From: Aeromonas enteropelogenes
GTDB lineage: Bacteria; Pseudomonadota; Gammaproteobacteria; Enterobacterales; Aeromonadaceae
Direction: 5' to 3'
DNA length: 64,000 nucleotides
NCBI RefSeq assembly: GCF_000819845.1
Contig: NZ_CDCG01000046.1
Coordinates: 62,001 to 126,000, forward strand
Part shown: positions 21,601 through 30,195 of the stretch, piece by piece
Position numbering within the stretch: position 1 is the stretch's first letter
Layout: each line of letters opens with the position of its first letter
The notes under the pieces: generated by a model
The model's input: the letters and a program-made list of their open reading frames with translations, nothing else
The model's database searches: none
Told to the model about the DNA's origin: nothing
Made by a program: the position numbers and the translations under genes

Positions 21601-22117
21601 GGAGATACTGGAGCAGGCGGTCGAGGCACTGAAAAATGGCAAGGAGCCGTCGCTCGAACAGCTGATGAGCCAGCACACCGAGGTGGAGCTGCGCCTGCCC
21701 GCGCTTTTACCGGACGATTACATCCCGGACGTCAACATGCGCCTCTCCATGTACAAGCGCATCGCCAGCGCGGCGGACGAACAGGAACTGCGAGAGTTGA
21801 AGGTAGAGCTCATCGACCGCTTCGGCCTGTTGCCGGAGGCGACCAAAACCCTGATGGAGCTGGCGGCCTTCCGCCAGCGCGCCACCGCCCTTGGCATTCG
21901 CCGGGTGGAGATGAGCGAGCGCGGTGGTTATCTCGACTTCACCCAGGACACTAAGGTCAACCCGACCTATCTGGTGAAGCTTCTCTCCGAGCAACCACGC
22001 ATCTACAAAATGGATGGGCCGACCCGGCTGCGCTTCCAGGTGCCGACCCAAGATCGCGCCATGCGGCTCAAACTGGTGGATGGCTTGCTAGCGGATCTCG
22101 CCAGCCACAGCCAGTAA
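18656..22117 (+). CDS. mfd: Transcription-repair coupling factor Mfd
   Basis: A large ATP-dependent translocase that removes RNA polymerase stalled at DNA lesions and recruits UvrA. Domain order is complete in 1153 residues: UvrB-like N-terminal domains (about 1-330, including DWETLPYDTFSPH), the RNA-polymerase interaction domain (about 475-560; GDYVVH-type segment seen as GQPVVHLDHGVGRYLG), RecG-like helicase motifs with Walker A GDVGFGKTE (about 636) and the DEEH box (about 738), the TRG motif region, and a C-terminal domain. ATG at 18656 follows a weak ribosome site; ATG codons two and four residues later are alternatives. Confidence 0.97.
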   Translation: MMPMTLPALPAKAGQKITLGQLVGSSLSLFAARLTGAADRPVLLVTADTPSALRLEQELQYLLADEGCPVLLFPDWETLPYDTFSPHQDIISQRLETLYKLPQMSKGVLIVPISTLMLRCAPRAYLDKYSLMVKSGQRLNLQQLRGRLAEAGYVAVDQVLEHGEFAARGSLLDLFPMGSNTPYRIDFFDDEVDSIRPFDPETQRSSEPVKSVSLLPAREFPTDESAIELFRGHYREQFEISRAEGSVYQEVSKGRWPAGIEYYLPLFFQETASLFDYLPQSTLLLTVGDIYPAAQRFWNDIGQRYEERRWDNTRPLLPPQQIYLPVEQLFAELGQYGAVRLQEAATGGEAGQRDLPIAPLPDLQLDHSKEQPLLALSQFLQGFAGRTLFAVESEGRREVLGDLLARIALQPKEFDSLDAFITSKARHGLLVAPLERGFLLREPGQEELALITESELLGGKIRSKRQREKSKNLSSDAVIRNLGELTQGQPVVHLDHGVGRYLGLETIDAGGLPTEFLTLEYAGGDKLFVPVTSLHLISRYTGSDNPPSHKLGGEAWSKARRKAAEKVRDVAAELLDVYAHRAARAGFAFKHDKEAYRQFAAGFPFEETDDQLNAINAVLGDMCQAKSMDRLVCGDVGFGKTEVAMRAAFVAVHGGKQVAVLVPTTLLAQQHYDNFRDRFANWPVRVEVLSRFRSAKEQNAVMKELAEGKVDIIIGTHKLLGSDLTFKDLGLLIVDEEHRFGVRQKEKIKALRADVDILTLTATPIPRTLNMAMSGMRDLSIIATPPAKRLAIKTFVRQHEPTVVREAVLRELKRGGQVYYLHNDVESIEKCAADLAELVPEARIGIAHGQMRERELERIMSDFYHQRFNLLVCTTIIETGIDVPSANTIIMDRADHLGLAQLHQLRGRVGRSHHQAYAYLLTPHPKLMTKDAAKRLEAIASLEDLGAGFALATHDLEIRGAGELLGDDQSGQIESVGFTLYMEILEQAVEALKNGKEPSLEQLMSQHTEVELRLPALLPDDYIPDVNMRLSMYKRIASAADEQELRELKVELIDRFGLLPEATKTLMELAAFRQRATALGIRRVEMSERGGYLDFTQDTKVNPTYLVKLLSEQPRIYKMDGPTRLRFQVPTQDRAMRLKLVDGLLADLASHSQ

Positions 22118-22135
22118 CCTGGCCACTCGGCCAAT

Positions 22136-22166
22136 AAAAACGGGAGCCCTTGCGGCTCCCGTTTTT
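22136..22166. terminator. Bidirectional terminator, mfd / fbp
   Basis: A long stem AAAAACGGGAGCC / GGCTCCCGTTTTT with a 5-nt loop serves both convergent genes. Confidence 0.9.
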
Positions 22167-22198
22167 ATTATTTGCAGTTGGCTGCGCTTTGCCTCGCA

Positions 22199-23233
22199 TC
22201 AGCCCTGATTGACCGGATCCTCGTGGGCGGAAAACTCCCGCATGAAGGCCTCGGCCCGCTCAACCATCTTGGTGGATCCGACGAAATAAGGGGTGCGCTG
22301 GTGCAGCTCGGTAGGCTTGATGTCCATGATCCGGCCAAAACCGTCGGAGGCCTTGCCACCGGCCTGCTCCACCAGAAACGCCATGGGGTTGCACTCATAG
22401 AGCAGGCGCAGCTTGCCGTTCGGAGAGTTGGTGCCGGACGGATAGATGTAGATGCCGCCCTTGAGCAGGTTGCGATGAAAATCGGAAACCAGGGAACCGA
22501 TATAGCGGGAGGTGTAGGGTCTGTGGGTCGCCTCGTCCCGTTCCTGGCAATATTTGAGGTACTTCTTCACCCCGTCCGGGAACTTGATGTAGTTGCCCTC
22601 GTTGATGGAGTAGATCTTGCCTTCCTGCGGAATGCGAATGTTCTCGTGGGAGAGGCAGAAGCAACCGATGGATGGGTCATAGGTAAAGCCGTTGACGCCA
22701 AAACCGGTGGTGTAGACCAGCATGGTGGAGGAGCCGTAGACTACGTAACCGGCAGCGACTTGACGGTTGCCCGGCTGCAGGAAATCTTCCAGGGTCACCG
22801 GGCCGCCTTGCGGGCTGACACGACGGTAGATGGAGAAGATGGTCCCGACCGAGACGTTGACATCGATGTTGGAAGAGCCGTCGAGCGGGTCGATCAGCAC
22901 CACATATTTGGAGTTCCTGGAGAGCGGCGAATCGAAGGCGACGAAGTCCTCTTCTTCTTCCGACGCCATGCCGCACACCTCGCCACGGGCTTCGAGGGCC
23001 GCCTTGAAGCGCTCGTTGGCATACACGTCCAGCTTCTGCTGCACCTCGCCCTGCACGTTCTCGGAACCCACGGAGCCGATGATATCCGCCAGCCCCGCCT
23101 TGTTGATCTCCCGGTTCACCACCTTGGCCGCCAGGCGGATGGAGCTGAGCAATGACGTCAGCTCGCCGGTTGCGGTTGGGTAATCCGCCTGCTTTTTGAC
23201 GATGAACTCGCCCATGGTGATCATGTTTCGCAT
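22199..23233 (-). CDS. fbp: Fructose-1,6-bisphosphatase class I
   Basis: A gluconeogenic enzyme that hydrolyses fructose-1,6-bisphosphate to fructose-6-phosphate with Mg2+. The metal and active-site signature [20 protein letters not shown] lies near residues 123-142, with [10 protein letters not shown] before it as the other metal ligands, and the C-terminal substrate region [11 protein letters not shown] is intact. Its 344 residues are near the usual length. The ATG at 23233 has AAGGA 7 nt upstream. A LacI-family-type operator lies about 30 nt before the start. Monocistronic. Confidence 0.96.
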   Translation of the reverse strand: MRNMITMGEFIVKKQADYPTATGELTSLLSSIRLAAKVVNREINKAGLADIIGSVGSENVQGEVQQKLDVYANERFKAALEARGEVCGMASEEEEDFVAFDSPLSRNSKYVVLIDPLDGSSNIDVNVSVGTIFSIYRRVSPQGGPVTLEDFLQPGNRQVAAGYVVYGSSTMLVYTTGFGVNGFTYDPSIGCFCLSHENIRIPQEGKIYSINEGNYIKFPDGVKKYLKYCQERDEATHRPYTSRYIGSLVSDFHRNLLKGGIYIYPSGTNSPNGKLRLLYECNPMAFLVEQAGGKASDGFGRIMDIKPTELHQRTPYFVGSTKMVERAEAFMREFSAHEDPVNQG

Positions 23234-23616
23234 TGTTGGTCCTTTAAGGTCGTTCCCGTTGGCGTTGAAAACGTTTGCAAAGATCGAAAAAAAAGAAGCC
23301 GATCCTCGGCCGTGTTGTTTTGTAACCTAATGTAACGTCTGTTTTTTGTTTTTGCAGCGAATTAAGCGGGCTATTAAAACGCCAGCACTTGACAGAAAGT
23401 GGTGTCGCGAGTGCGAAAAAGCCAGGTCAACTAACCAATTTCGGCCTCTTAATTCGTGATAGAAAACCGTCAGTGTGCGCGCCACAGGCGCGATAAAGCA
23501 GGGCTCTTTTGACTCACTCCCATCATGGCGCCTCGTATCGGCCTGCCTCTTGAGATCCCGTCTTCAATCCCGCACACTGGCTGCGCTTTGGAAGCAAAAA
23601 AACATAAGGATATTCA
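23234..23616. other. 383-bp divergent intergenic region, fbp / peptide-binding protein
   Basis: It holds the fbp promoter region with the operator described separately, and about 330 bp upstream of the peptide-binding protein gene. No further gene or structured RNA is evident. Confidence 0.4.
23266..23279 (-). promoter_or_regulatory. LacI/PurR-family-type operator upstream of fbp
   Basis: Read on the minus strand, the site contains GCAAACGTTTTC, identical to the core of the PurR box (ACGCAAACGTTTTCGT). The central CG palindrome is typical of LacI/GalR regulators. The regulator is not certain: Cra binds related sequences and would make metabolic sense, but the Cra consensus fits less well. 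Confidence 0.45.
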
Positions 23617-25242
23617 ATGAAAAGGACTCTCATTGCCGGCATGGTTGCCGGTTTGTTCACCCTGGCTGCCCAGCCTGTGCTGGCTGCGCACGTCCCGGCC
23701 GGCACCAAACTGCTGCCCGATGCCCAGCAGATCTACGTGACCAATATCGGCACCGAACCCACCACCATCGACCCCCAACTAGTGGAAGAGAGTGCGGGCA
23801 GTGCCATCGTCAACGATCTGTTCGAGGGGCTCTACACCCTGGATGGCGACGGTAAACCCCAGCCTGCGGGTGCACTAGGCTACGAGCTCGACAGCACGGG
23901 GACTGTCTACACCTTCAAGCTAAGGCCCGAGGCCAAGTGGTCAAACGGTGAGACCGTCACTGCGGCCGACTATGTCTATGGCTGGCAACGGGCGGCGGAT
24001 CCCAAGACCGCCTCCAACTACGCCTGGTTTATCGAGCTGACCGGTGTCACCAACGCCAGCGAGGTGATCCAGGGCAAGAAGACGCCAGACGCCCTGGGGA
24101 TCAAGGCCCTCGATCCCCATACCCTGCAAATTACCCTGAAAAATCCGGTCCCCTTCTTCCTGAAGACCCTCTCCCACTACACCACCTTCCCGGCCCCCAG
24201 GGCCACCATCGACAAATATGGCAAGGAGTGGGTCAAACCGGGCAATATCGTCTCCAATGGCGCCTTCGTGCTCAAGGAGTGGACCCCCAACGAGCGCCTG
24301 ACCGCCGAGCGCAATCCTTACTACTGGGACAACCAGCACACCGTCCTGAACAAGGTGATCTATCTGGAGATCGTCTCGGAGACCGCCGCTTACAACCGCT
24401 ATCGCACCGGCGAGCTGCACTACACCACCTACCCGCTGGAGCAGTACAAGCACATCAAGAGCCAAAGCCCAGAGGAGCTGGTCAACGTCCCGATCCTCGC
24501 GACCTATTACTATGTGTTCAATACCCAGCGCAAACCGTTTGATAACCCCAAAGTACGCAAGGCGCTGTCCCTTGCCATCGATCGGGAGACTATCACCGAC
24601 AAGATCCTGGGTCAGGGCCAGCTGCCGGCTTTTAGCCTGACGCCCCCCATCGTCGATGGCTTCGAGCTGAAAAAACCGGCCAGCGAGCTGATGAGCAAGG
24701 AAGAGCGGATCAAGCAGGCCAAGACACTGCTGACCGAAGCGGGTTATGGACCGGACAAACCGCTGGAGGTGGATATCCTCTACAACACCAACGAGGGCCA
24801 CAAAAAGATTGCCCTGGCCATCTCCTCCATGTGGAAACACAACCTGGGGGTCACGGCCAAGCTCAATAACATGGAGTGGAAGACCATGGTGTCGGTGCTC
24901 AATGAGGGGGATTTCGGGGTCAGCCGCTATTCGTGGAACGGGGATTACAACGATGCCTCAACCTTCCTCGACATCATGACGTCCAGCAGCAGTGCCAACA
25001 GCGGCAAGTGGGTCAACAAGGAGTATGACGCCCTGCTGGCCAAGGCGCACGACTCCCAGGATGGCGCCGAGCGTAACCGTCTCTATCAGCAGGCAGAAGC
25101 CCTGATCGAGGCAGAGGCCCCCTTGGCGCCCGTCTACTTCTACGTCAAATCCCGGCTGCTCAAGCCGTTCGTCAAGGGCTACCCCTACCAGAACCCGCAA
25201 GATATCGTCTACAGCAAGGATATCTACCTGGTAGCCCAGTAA
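23617..25242 (+). CDS. Periplasmic peptide-binding protein (OppA/MppA-like)
   Basis: A solute-binding protein of family 5 (SBP_bac_5) that captures oligopeptides for an ABC importer. A signal peptide of about 23 residues (KRTLIAGMVAGLFTLAAQPVLA) precedes the mature protein. The family signatures follow: NIGTEPTTIDPQLVEE near residue 45, the YTFKLRPEAKWSNGE segment near 100 and the WNGDYNDAS hinge-pocket segment near 440. Its 541 residues match E. coli OppA and MppA. No permease or ATPase genes follow: a terminator comes directly after. It is therefore an orphan binding protein in this window, or serves a transporter encoded elsewhere. Start supported by AAGGA 8 nt upstream. Confidence 0.92.
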   Translation: MKRTLIAGMVAGLFTLAAQPVLAAHVPAGTKLLPDAQQIYVTNIGTEPTTIDPQLVEESAGSAIVNDLFEGLYTLDGDGKPQPAGALGYELDSTGTVYTFKLRPEAKWSNGETVTAADYVYGWQRAADPKTASNYAWFIELTGVTNASEVIQGKKTPDALGIKALDPHTLQITLKNPVPFFLKTLSHYTTFPAPRATIDKYGKEWVKPGNIVSNGAFVLKEWTPNERLTAERNPYYWDNQHTVLNKVIYLEIVSETAAYNRYRTGELHYTTYPLEQYKHIKSQSPEELVNVPILATYYYVFNTQRKPFDNPKVRKALSLAIDRETITDKILGQGQLPAFSLTPPIVDGFELKKPASELMSKEERIKQAKTLLTEAGYGPDKPLEVDILYNTNEGHKKIALAISSMWKHNLGVTAKLNNMEWKTMVSVLNEGDFGVSRYSWNGDYNDASTFLDIMTSSSSANSGKWVNKEYDALLAKAHDSQDGAERNRLYQQAEALIEAEAPLAPVYFYVKSRLLKPFVKGYPYQNPQDIVYSKDIYLVAQ

Positions 25243-25257
25243 TCTCTCTTCTGACAA

Positions 25258-25283
25258 AAACGCCTGCAGCTGTGCAGGCGTTT
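25258..25283. terminator. Bidirectional terminator after the peptide-binding protein gene
   Basis: A perfect 10-bp stem AAACGCCTGC / GCAGGCGTTT with a 6-nt loop lies between convergent genes, with T-rich sequence on both sides. Confidence 0.85.
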
Positions 25284-25311
25284 CGCTTTTCGTCTGTGTT
25301 TGCCCTGGCGC

Positions 25312-26232
25312 TCAATCTTCCTGACAGGCCGCCATGGCCAGCGGAGCACGTCGCCTCAGCATCACGGGTTTGAGCAAGAGCTGCGCCAGCAAGACACCGA
25401 GCAGGGTGAGACCACCGCCGATCAGGTGATAACTGGTCAGGCGCTCCCCCAGCAGAGTGATGGCAAGCCCCGCTGTCATCACGGGCAACAAGTTCATGAA
25501 GATGGCGGTACGGCTGGCCCCCAGCAGGGAGATCCCCTGCATCCAGAGCCAGGGCGAGAGTGCCGAAGTGGGGATACCGGCGTAGAGAATGAGCCACAGG
25601 GCTTGACTGTCCGGCCACTGGCCATCCACCAGCAGATAGAAAGGCGTCAGGAGCGCCACGCTGCAGAGCACCTGGCCGTAAAGCATGGACCAGTTGTCGA
25701 GTCCCAGATCCCACTTCTTCAGCAGCACGCTGTAAAGGGCATAAGTGCCCGCCGAGAGCAACATATAGAGGGAACCGATATGGATGCCCTGGGTAAACAG
25801 CCGGGCAGGATCCCCGTGTCCCAGCAGGATCGCCAGGCCCAGGAGGGAGAGCACTCCCCCCAGCACCGCGCCCCAGGTTGGACGCTCGCGCAGCAGCCAG
25901 ATGCTAAGCAATACGGTGAGCAAGGGGGTCAGTCCCATCATCAGGCCGATCTCGGTGGCCCCCAGGGTCTGCGCCGCGTAGTAGCCGAAGGTCTGGTTGA
26001 GCACCATGCCAAGCAGCGCCAGCGTCGCCAGTTGCAGCCAACCAGCGCGCAGGCGGTCCCGTACACGCCACACCCGACGCGCCAGAAAAGGCGTCAAAAT
26101 GCAGGCGGCCACCACCCAGCGGGACCAGGCAAGTGCAGCCGGCGAGAGCACGCCAACCGCCAGTTTGCTGACAATGCCATTGCCAGCCCAGATGGCAATG
26201 CAGGAGAACGGAAACACAAAGGCAAGGGGCAT
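25312..26232 (-). CDS. EamA-family (DMT superfamily) transporter
   Basis: A ten-helix inner-membrane exporter of the drug/metabolite transporter superfamily, with two EamA repeats (about residues 5-130 and 150-285). The first helix region FPFSCIAIWAGNGIVSK and the repeat-end motif ERPTWGAVLGGVLSLLGLAIL are typical. The substrate is unknown; relatives export amino acids or metabolites. The ATG at 26232 (MPLAFVFPF) is preferred, as 37 further upstream codons are not family-like and overlap the sequence before the neighbouring terminator. Length is 306 residues. Confidence 0.88.
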   Translation of the reverse strand: MPLAFVFPFSCIAIWAGNGIVSKLAVGVLSPAALAWSRWVVAACILTPFLARRVWRVRDRLRAGWLQLATLALLGMVLNQTFGYYAAQTLGATEIGLMMGLTPLLTVLLSIWLLRERPTWGAVLGGVLSLLGLAILLGHGDPARLFTQGIHIGSLYMLLSAGTYALYSVLLKKWDLGLDNWSMLYGQVLCSVALLTPFYLLVDGQWPDSQALWLILYAGIPTSALSPWLWMQGISLLGASRTAIFMNLLPVMTAGLAITLLGERLTSYHLIGGGLTLLGVLLAQLLLKPVMLRRRAPLAMAACQED

Positions 26233-26320
26233 CACAATATCCAGAAATGGCGGGATGGAGATGATAAGTCGGGTGTGGAGTATAGGGTGCGACAGGGGAT
26301 AAGCAAGGCCCGAAAACGAA

Positions 26321-26344
26321 CATGCCCGCAGGAGTGCGGGCATG
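26321..26344 (-). terminator. Terminator of the small conserved gene
   Basis: A perfect 10-bp stem CATGCCCGCA / TGCGGGCATG with a 4-nt loop. On the minus strand it is followed by TTCGTTTTCG. Confidence 0.75.
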
Positions 26345-26372
26345 GGATCACAGAAACCTATTCAGAAGCGGG

Positions 26373-26579
26373 TCACGCCGCATCCATGTGAAGTCTGGAG
26401 ATGAGCTCGTTGACTTCAGTCACCGTCTGGCGATGGGGAATGTCAGCCTGGCTCGGCATCAACAACAACCCCGACTGGAAATCAAACCGCCCCCGACCAT
26501 GGATGTAAATCCGACCTTTAAAGAAGGTTTTGACGTGCTTTGCCACCATCAGTGGCAGGTACTTCTTGAACACTCTCAT
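26373..26579 (-). CDS. Small conserved protein of unknown function
   Basis: A 68-residue basic protein starting MRVFKKYLPLMVAKH. The ATG at 26579 is preceded by GAGG 9 nt upstream, better than the ATG three codons earlier. A strong terminator follows, so it is a genuine short transcription unit. It has no membrane segment or signal peptide. The middle is rich in Gly, Arg and aromatic residues (KGRIYIHGRGRFDFQSG) and the C-terminus is a predicted helix. No family or function is recognised. Confidence 0.7.
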   Translation of the reverse strand: MRVFKKYLPLMVAKHVKTFFKGRIYIHGRGRFDFQSGLLLMPSQADIPHRQTVTEVNELISRLHMDAA

Positions 26580-26712
26580 CGTTTGCAACCTCTTGCAGTT
26601 GTATCCGTATGACAGCAGCTTCTGCGAAATAATTCCGTTAACTAACTATAAAAATCCGGAAAAATCGCTTCTCTCTTCCCTAAAAATTCATTCGTTAATT
26701 ATTTGTTAACTT

Positions 26713-27180
26713 TTAGCGTATTGTATGCGGCCCTTCGAGCCAGAGCAAGTTTCCTTTGCCCTCGCGCCATTCGATACAGGCAATGCCCGAGGTGGCAAAC
26801 ATGGGCGCCCCCGCAGCCGGACAAAGACTCTGCACCAGATACCCCACCAGCGGCAGGTGGCTGACCAGCAAGATCTGCTCATGCTGTTCGGCCAGCGCGG
26901 TCAGGTAGCTGGCGACGAAAGCGGGATCCCCGTAGGGAGTGATATCGCCACTCTCTTCCACCTCCTTGGCGTCTGGTAATTCACTGCATATGGTCTGCCA
27001 AGTTTGACGAGCACGCAGGTAGTTGCTGTGGATCACCCGATCGAACGGACCGGCCAGCTGAGGCGACAACCAACGAGCCATCTGAAGTGACTCTTCGATC
27101 CCCTGCTCGGTCAATGGACGCTGTTCATCTGTTTTCGCATTCATGCCAGCCTGGCCATGACGCATGATATAGATCTTCAT
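26713..27180 (-). CDS. sixA: Phosphohistidine phosphatase SixA
   Basis: A small phosphoglycerate-mutase-like phosphatase that removes phosphate from histidine, in E. coli acting on the nitrogen PTS protein NPr. The catalytic motif RHGQA lies at residues 7-11 of the chosen start, and the second catalytic His in LLVSHLPLVGYL near 107. Its 155 residues fit the family. The ATG at 27180 (MKIYIMRHGQ) is preceded by GAGG at close spacing; the ATG five codons upstream is less likely. Divergent from the protease gene. Confidence 0.93.
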   Translation of the reverse strand: MKIYIMRHGQAGMNAKTDEQRPLTEQGIEESLQMARWLSPQLAGPFDRVIHSNYLRARQTWQTICSELPDAKEVEESGDITPYGDPAFVASYLTALAEQHEQILLVSHLPLVGYLVQSLCPAAGAPMFATSGIACIEWREGKGNLLWLEGPHTIR

Positions 27181-27272
27181 TACTACCTCGCCCAACGGGC
27201 CTGTTTTAATAGCCGGAGGATCTTACCCCGCCGTGCCGGGGGAAACAATTGCGCGACCTCTCAGAAAAGGGT

Positions 27273-27301
27273 TTGCCTGACGGGATAGCGAGGTCGATAA
27301 T
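27273..27301 (+). promoter_or_regulatory. Sigma-70 promoter of the pitrilysin-type protease gene
   Basis: TTGCCT and GATAAT are separated by exactly 17 nt. The GATAAT ends 40 bp before the protease ATG. Confidence 0.6.
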
Positions 27302-27341
27302 CATGTTTAAATTCAAATAAATCCTACAAGAGTCGACCCCA

Positions 27342-30116
27342 ATGAGCCCATATGCCAGTCCCAACGACCACCGGCAATACCACTATCTGGAGCTGGAAAA
27401 CCGGCTCAGGGTCTTGTTGATTTGCGATCCCGAAACCGACAAATCGGCGGCATCGCTGGCGGTCAACACCGGTCATTTTGACGATCCGGTGGACCGGCAG
27501 GGGATGGCTCACTTTCTCGAACACATGCTGTTCCTTGGCACCTGCACCTACCCAAGACCCGGTGAGTACCAGCAGTTCATGAGCCGTCACGGCGGCAGCA
27601 ACAACGCCTGGACCGGCACCGAATTCACCAACTTCTTCTTCGAGATCGACAACGGTTTCTTTGAAGCCGGGCTGGATCGCTTCTCCCAGTTTTTCATCTG
27701 CCCCACCTTCGATCCCGAATGGGTGGACAAGGAGCGCAACGCGGTCGACTCCGAATACCGGCTCAAGCTGCAAGACGATATCAGGCGCAGCTACCAGGTT
27801 CACAAGGAGACAGTCAACCAAGCGCACCCCTTCTCCAAATTCTCGGTGGGCAATCTGGATACCCTGGCGGATCTGCCCGGCCGGGATCTGCGATCCGACC
27901 TTATCCAGTTCTACGAAAGCCATTACAGTGCAGATCGCATGGCTCTGGTCATGATGTCGCCCGAATCCATCGAGACCCAACTGGCCTGGTGCCGTCGCTA
28001 TTTCGCTCCCATTTTGAATCGCAATCTGGGAACACCGACCCTGGAGGCCCCCCTCTACCGGCTCGACGATCTGGGGATCCGCATCCGCATCAAGCCGGTC
28101 AAGGAGACGCGCAAACTGGCGCTCACCTTCCCCTTGCCCAATGTGGACGAGTTCTACGACAAAAAGCCCCTCACCTTCCTGAGCCACCTCATCGGTTATG
28201 AGGGGAATGGCAGCCTGCTCTCCCTGCTCAAGGGCAAGGGCTGGGTCAATCAGCTCTCCGCCGGCGGTGGCATCAGTGGCGCCAACTTCAAGGATTTCGG
28301 GGTCAACTTCGGCCTGACGCCTCTCGGGCTGGCCCATGTGGACGAGATAGTCGCCGCCCTGTTTGGCTACCTCAAGCTGATCGCACGGGAGGGGCTGGAG
28401 GCCTGGCGCTACGACGAGAAGCGCACAGTGCTCGAATCGGCGTTTCGCTTTCAGGAGCGAGGCCGGGCGCTCGATACCGTCTCCGGGCTGGTGTTGAACC
28501 TGTTCAGTTATGCCCCGGAGGATCTGCTCTACGGCGATTACATGATGCGCGAGTATGACGAGGGGCTGATCCGCCGTCTGCTGGCCAAGCTCACCCCCCA
28601 CAATCTGCGCATCACCATCACGGCGCCGGAGCAGTCCACCGATCGGCTGGCCCGCTGGTACCAGACCCCTTACAGCGTCGCCACCATTACGGAATCAGAA
28701 AAAGTGCACTGGCAGCAGAGCGAGCCGGATCCGGCCCTGGCCCTGCCCAAACCGAACCCCTTTATCACAGAGCGGCTCGATCCCCGCACGCCCGAACTTG
28801 CCGCTGACATGCCGGCCTGCCTCATCGATCGGCCGGGTTTTCGCCTCTGGCACCTGCATGAGCACCAGTTCAGTGTGCCCAAGGGCAACATCTATATCTC
28901 CATCGACAGCGAACATGCAGTGAAAAACCCGCGCAACATCGCCATGGCGCGCCTCGCGGTAGAGCTGCTCACGGATCACCTCAATGCCCTCACCTACCCC
29001 GCAGAGCTGGCGGGGCTCGGTTATCAGATTTATGCCCATCAGGGGGGCTTTACCATCAACCTGAGCGGCTTTGCCGACAAGCAGCCCCTGTTGCTCGATA
29101 TGATCCTCGGCAACCGCACCCTGGGGTACCCGGATCCGCGCCGCTTTGCCGAGATAAAAGAGCAGCTCATCCGCAACTGGGAGAACCAGTCCAAGGCGCG
29201 CCCCATCTCCCAGCTGTTCAACCAGCTCACCAGCTTGCTGCAGCCCAACAACCCGCCGTTCGAGCAGCTACTGCGCCATCTGCGCACGGTGGAGCTCACC
29301 GAGATGCCGGATTTCGTGGCCCGGCTGTTTGGCGAAGTCCATGTGGAGACCTTGGTACACGGTGACTGGACTGCGGCCGAAGCCTTGGCGCTGGCAGCGC
29401 TGCTGGAACGCCACCTGGCGCCCCACAGCCAGCCCGGCAGCGAGACCCGCCGCCCGCTTATCTCCATCCAGGACAGGGGCACCCTCATTCGCGAGCAGGG
29501 GTGTGAACACGAAGACTCGGCGCTGCTGGTTTACTACCAGTCCCGCACCACCCGGGCGCAGGATCTCGCCTGCTTTACCCTGGCCAACCACATCATGTCC
29601 TCCACCTTCTTCCACGAGCTGCGCACCCGCCAGCAGCTGGGCTACGTGGTGGGCGCCGGCAACCTGCCCCTCAACCGTCATCCCGGCCTCATCTTCTATA
29701 TCCAGTCGCCGGTGGCGGGGCCGCAGATCCTGCTCGATGCGGTGGAGGAGTTTATCGATCTCTTCCCGCTCGCCATGCTCGAACTCACCGAGCAGCAGTG
29801 GCAGGACAGCAAGGCGGGGCTGCAGGCCCAACTCAGCGAGCGGGATGCCAATCTGCGCAGCCGCGGCCAGCGGCTCTGGGTCAGCATCGGCAACAAGGAT
29901 CTCGGCTTTGATCAGCGGGAGCGGGTCTGTCAGGAGGTGGGAAGGTTAAGCCGCGCCGATCTGGTGCGTTTTATCACCCAGTTGCGCTCTCGTACCTCGG
30001 ATCGGCTGATCCTCTGCAGCTATGGCCAGGGGCACGAGCATGATGAGCGCATCACGGGCCAGTTTATCGACGACCCCAAGGCATTTCGCCTCAATGCCGC
30101 CACCTTCGAGGCCTGA
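27342..30116 (+). CDS. ptrA: Insulinase family (M16) zinc protease, pitrilysin-like
   Basis: A large M16A metallopeptidase related to pitrilysin and insulin-degrading enzyme, which degrades peptides. The inverted zinc motif HxxEH is in HFLEHMLFLG (about residues 52-61), and the third ligand Glu lies in ERNAVDSEYRLKLQDD (about 130-145). Four M16 domains are accommodated in 924 residues. Unlike E. coli pitrilysin (962 residues with a signal peptide), the N-terminus (MSPYASPNDHRQYHYLELEN) has no signal sequence, so a cytoplasmic location is predicted. It has its own promoter. A duplicated 10-bp sequence overlaps the stop codon. Confidence 0.92.
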   Translation: MSPYASPNDHRQYHYLELENRLRVLLICDPETDKSAASLAVNTGHFDDPVDRQGMAHFLEHMLFLGTCTYPRPGEYQQFMSRHGGSNNAWTGTEFTNFFFEIDNGFFEAGLDRFSQFFICPTFDPEWVDKERNAVDSEYRLKLQDDIRRSYQVHKETVNQAHPFSKFSVGNLDTLADLPGRDLRSDLIQFYESHYSADRMALVMMSPESIETQLAWCRRYFAPILNRNLGTPTLEAPLYRLDDLGIRIRIKPVKETRKLALTFPLPNVDEFYDKKPLTFLSHLIGYEGNGSLLSLLKGKGWVNQLSAGGGISGANFKDFGVNFGLTPLGLAHVDEIVAALFGYLKLIAREGLEAWRYDEKRTVLESAFRFQERGRALDTVSGLVLNLFSYAPEDLLYGDYMMREYDEGLIRRLLAKLTPHNLRITITAPEQSTDRLARWYQTPYSVATITESEKVHWQQSEPDPALALPKPNPFITERLDPRTPELAADMPACLIDRPGFRLWHLHEHQFSVPKGNIYISIDSEHAVKNPRNIAMARLAVELLTDHLNALTYPAELAGLGYQIYAHQGGFTINLSGFADKQPLLLDMILGNRTLGYPDPRRFAEIKEQLIRNWENQSKARPISQLFNQLTSLLQPNNPPFEQLLRHLRTVELTEMPDFVARLFGEVHVETLVHGDWTAAEALALAALLERHLAPHSQPGSETRRPLISIQDRGTLIREQGCEHEDSALLVYYQSRTTRAQDLACFTLANHIMSSTFFHELRTRQQLGYVVGAGNLPLNRHPGLIFYIQSPVAGPQILLDAVEEFIDLFPLAMLELTEQQWQDSKAGLQAQLSERDANLRSRGQRLWVSIGNKDLGFDQRERVCQEVGRLSRADLVRFITQLRSRTSDRLILCSYGQGHEHDERITGQFIDDPKAFRLNAATFEA

Positions 30117-30135
30117 GCAGGCCTGAGCAGGCCTC
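30108..30135 (+). repeat. Tandem 10-bp repeat and palindrome at the protease gene end
   Basis: GCCTGAGCAG occurs twice in tandem (30111-30120 and 30121-30130), and the whole stretch forms an inverted repeat GAGGCCTG / CAGGCCTC. No T-tract follows, so it is not a canonical terminator. Confidence 0.6.
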
Positions 30136-30164
30136 CTCCCCCACCTACAGATAAAATATCGCGG

Positions 30165-30195
30165 GCAATAAAAAGCCGACCCATCAGGGTCGGCT
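30165..30195 (-). terminator. Terminator of the candidate sRNA
   Basis: A perfect 9-bp stem AGCCGACCC / GGGTCGGCT with a 4-nt loop. On the minus strand it is followed by TTTTATTGCC. Its plus-strand side has no T-tract. Confidence 0.8.
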
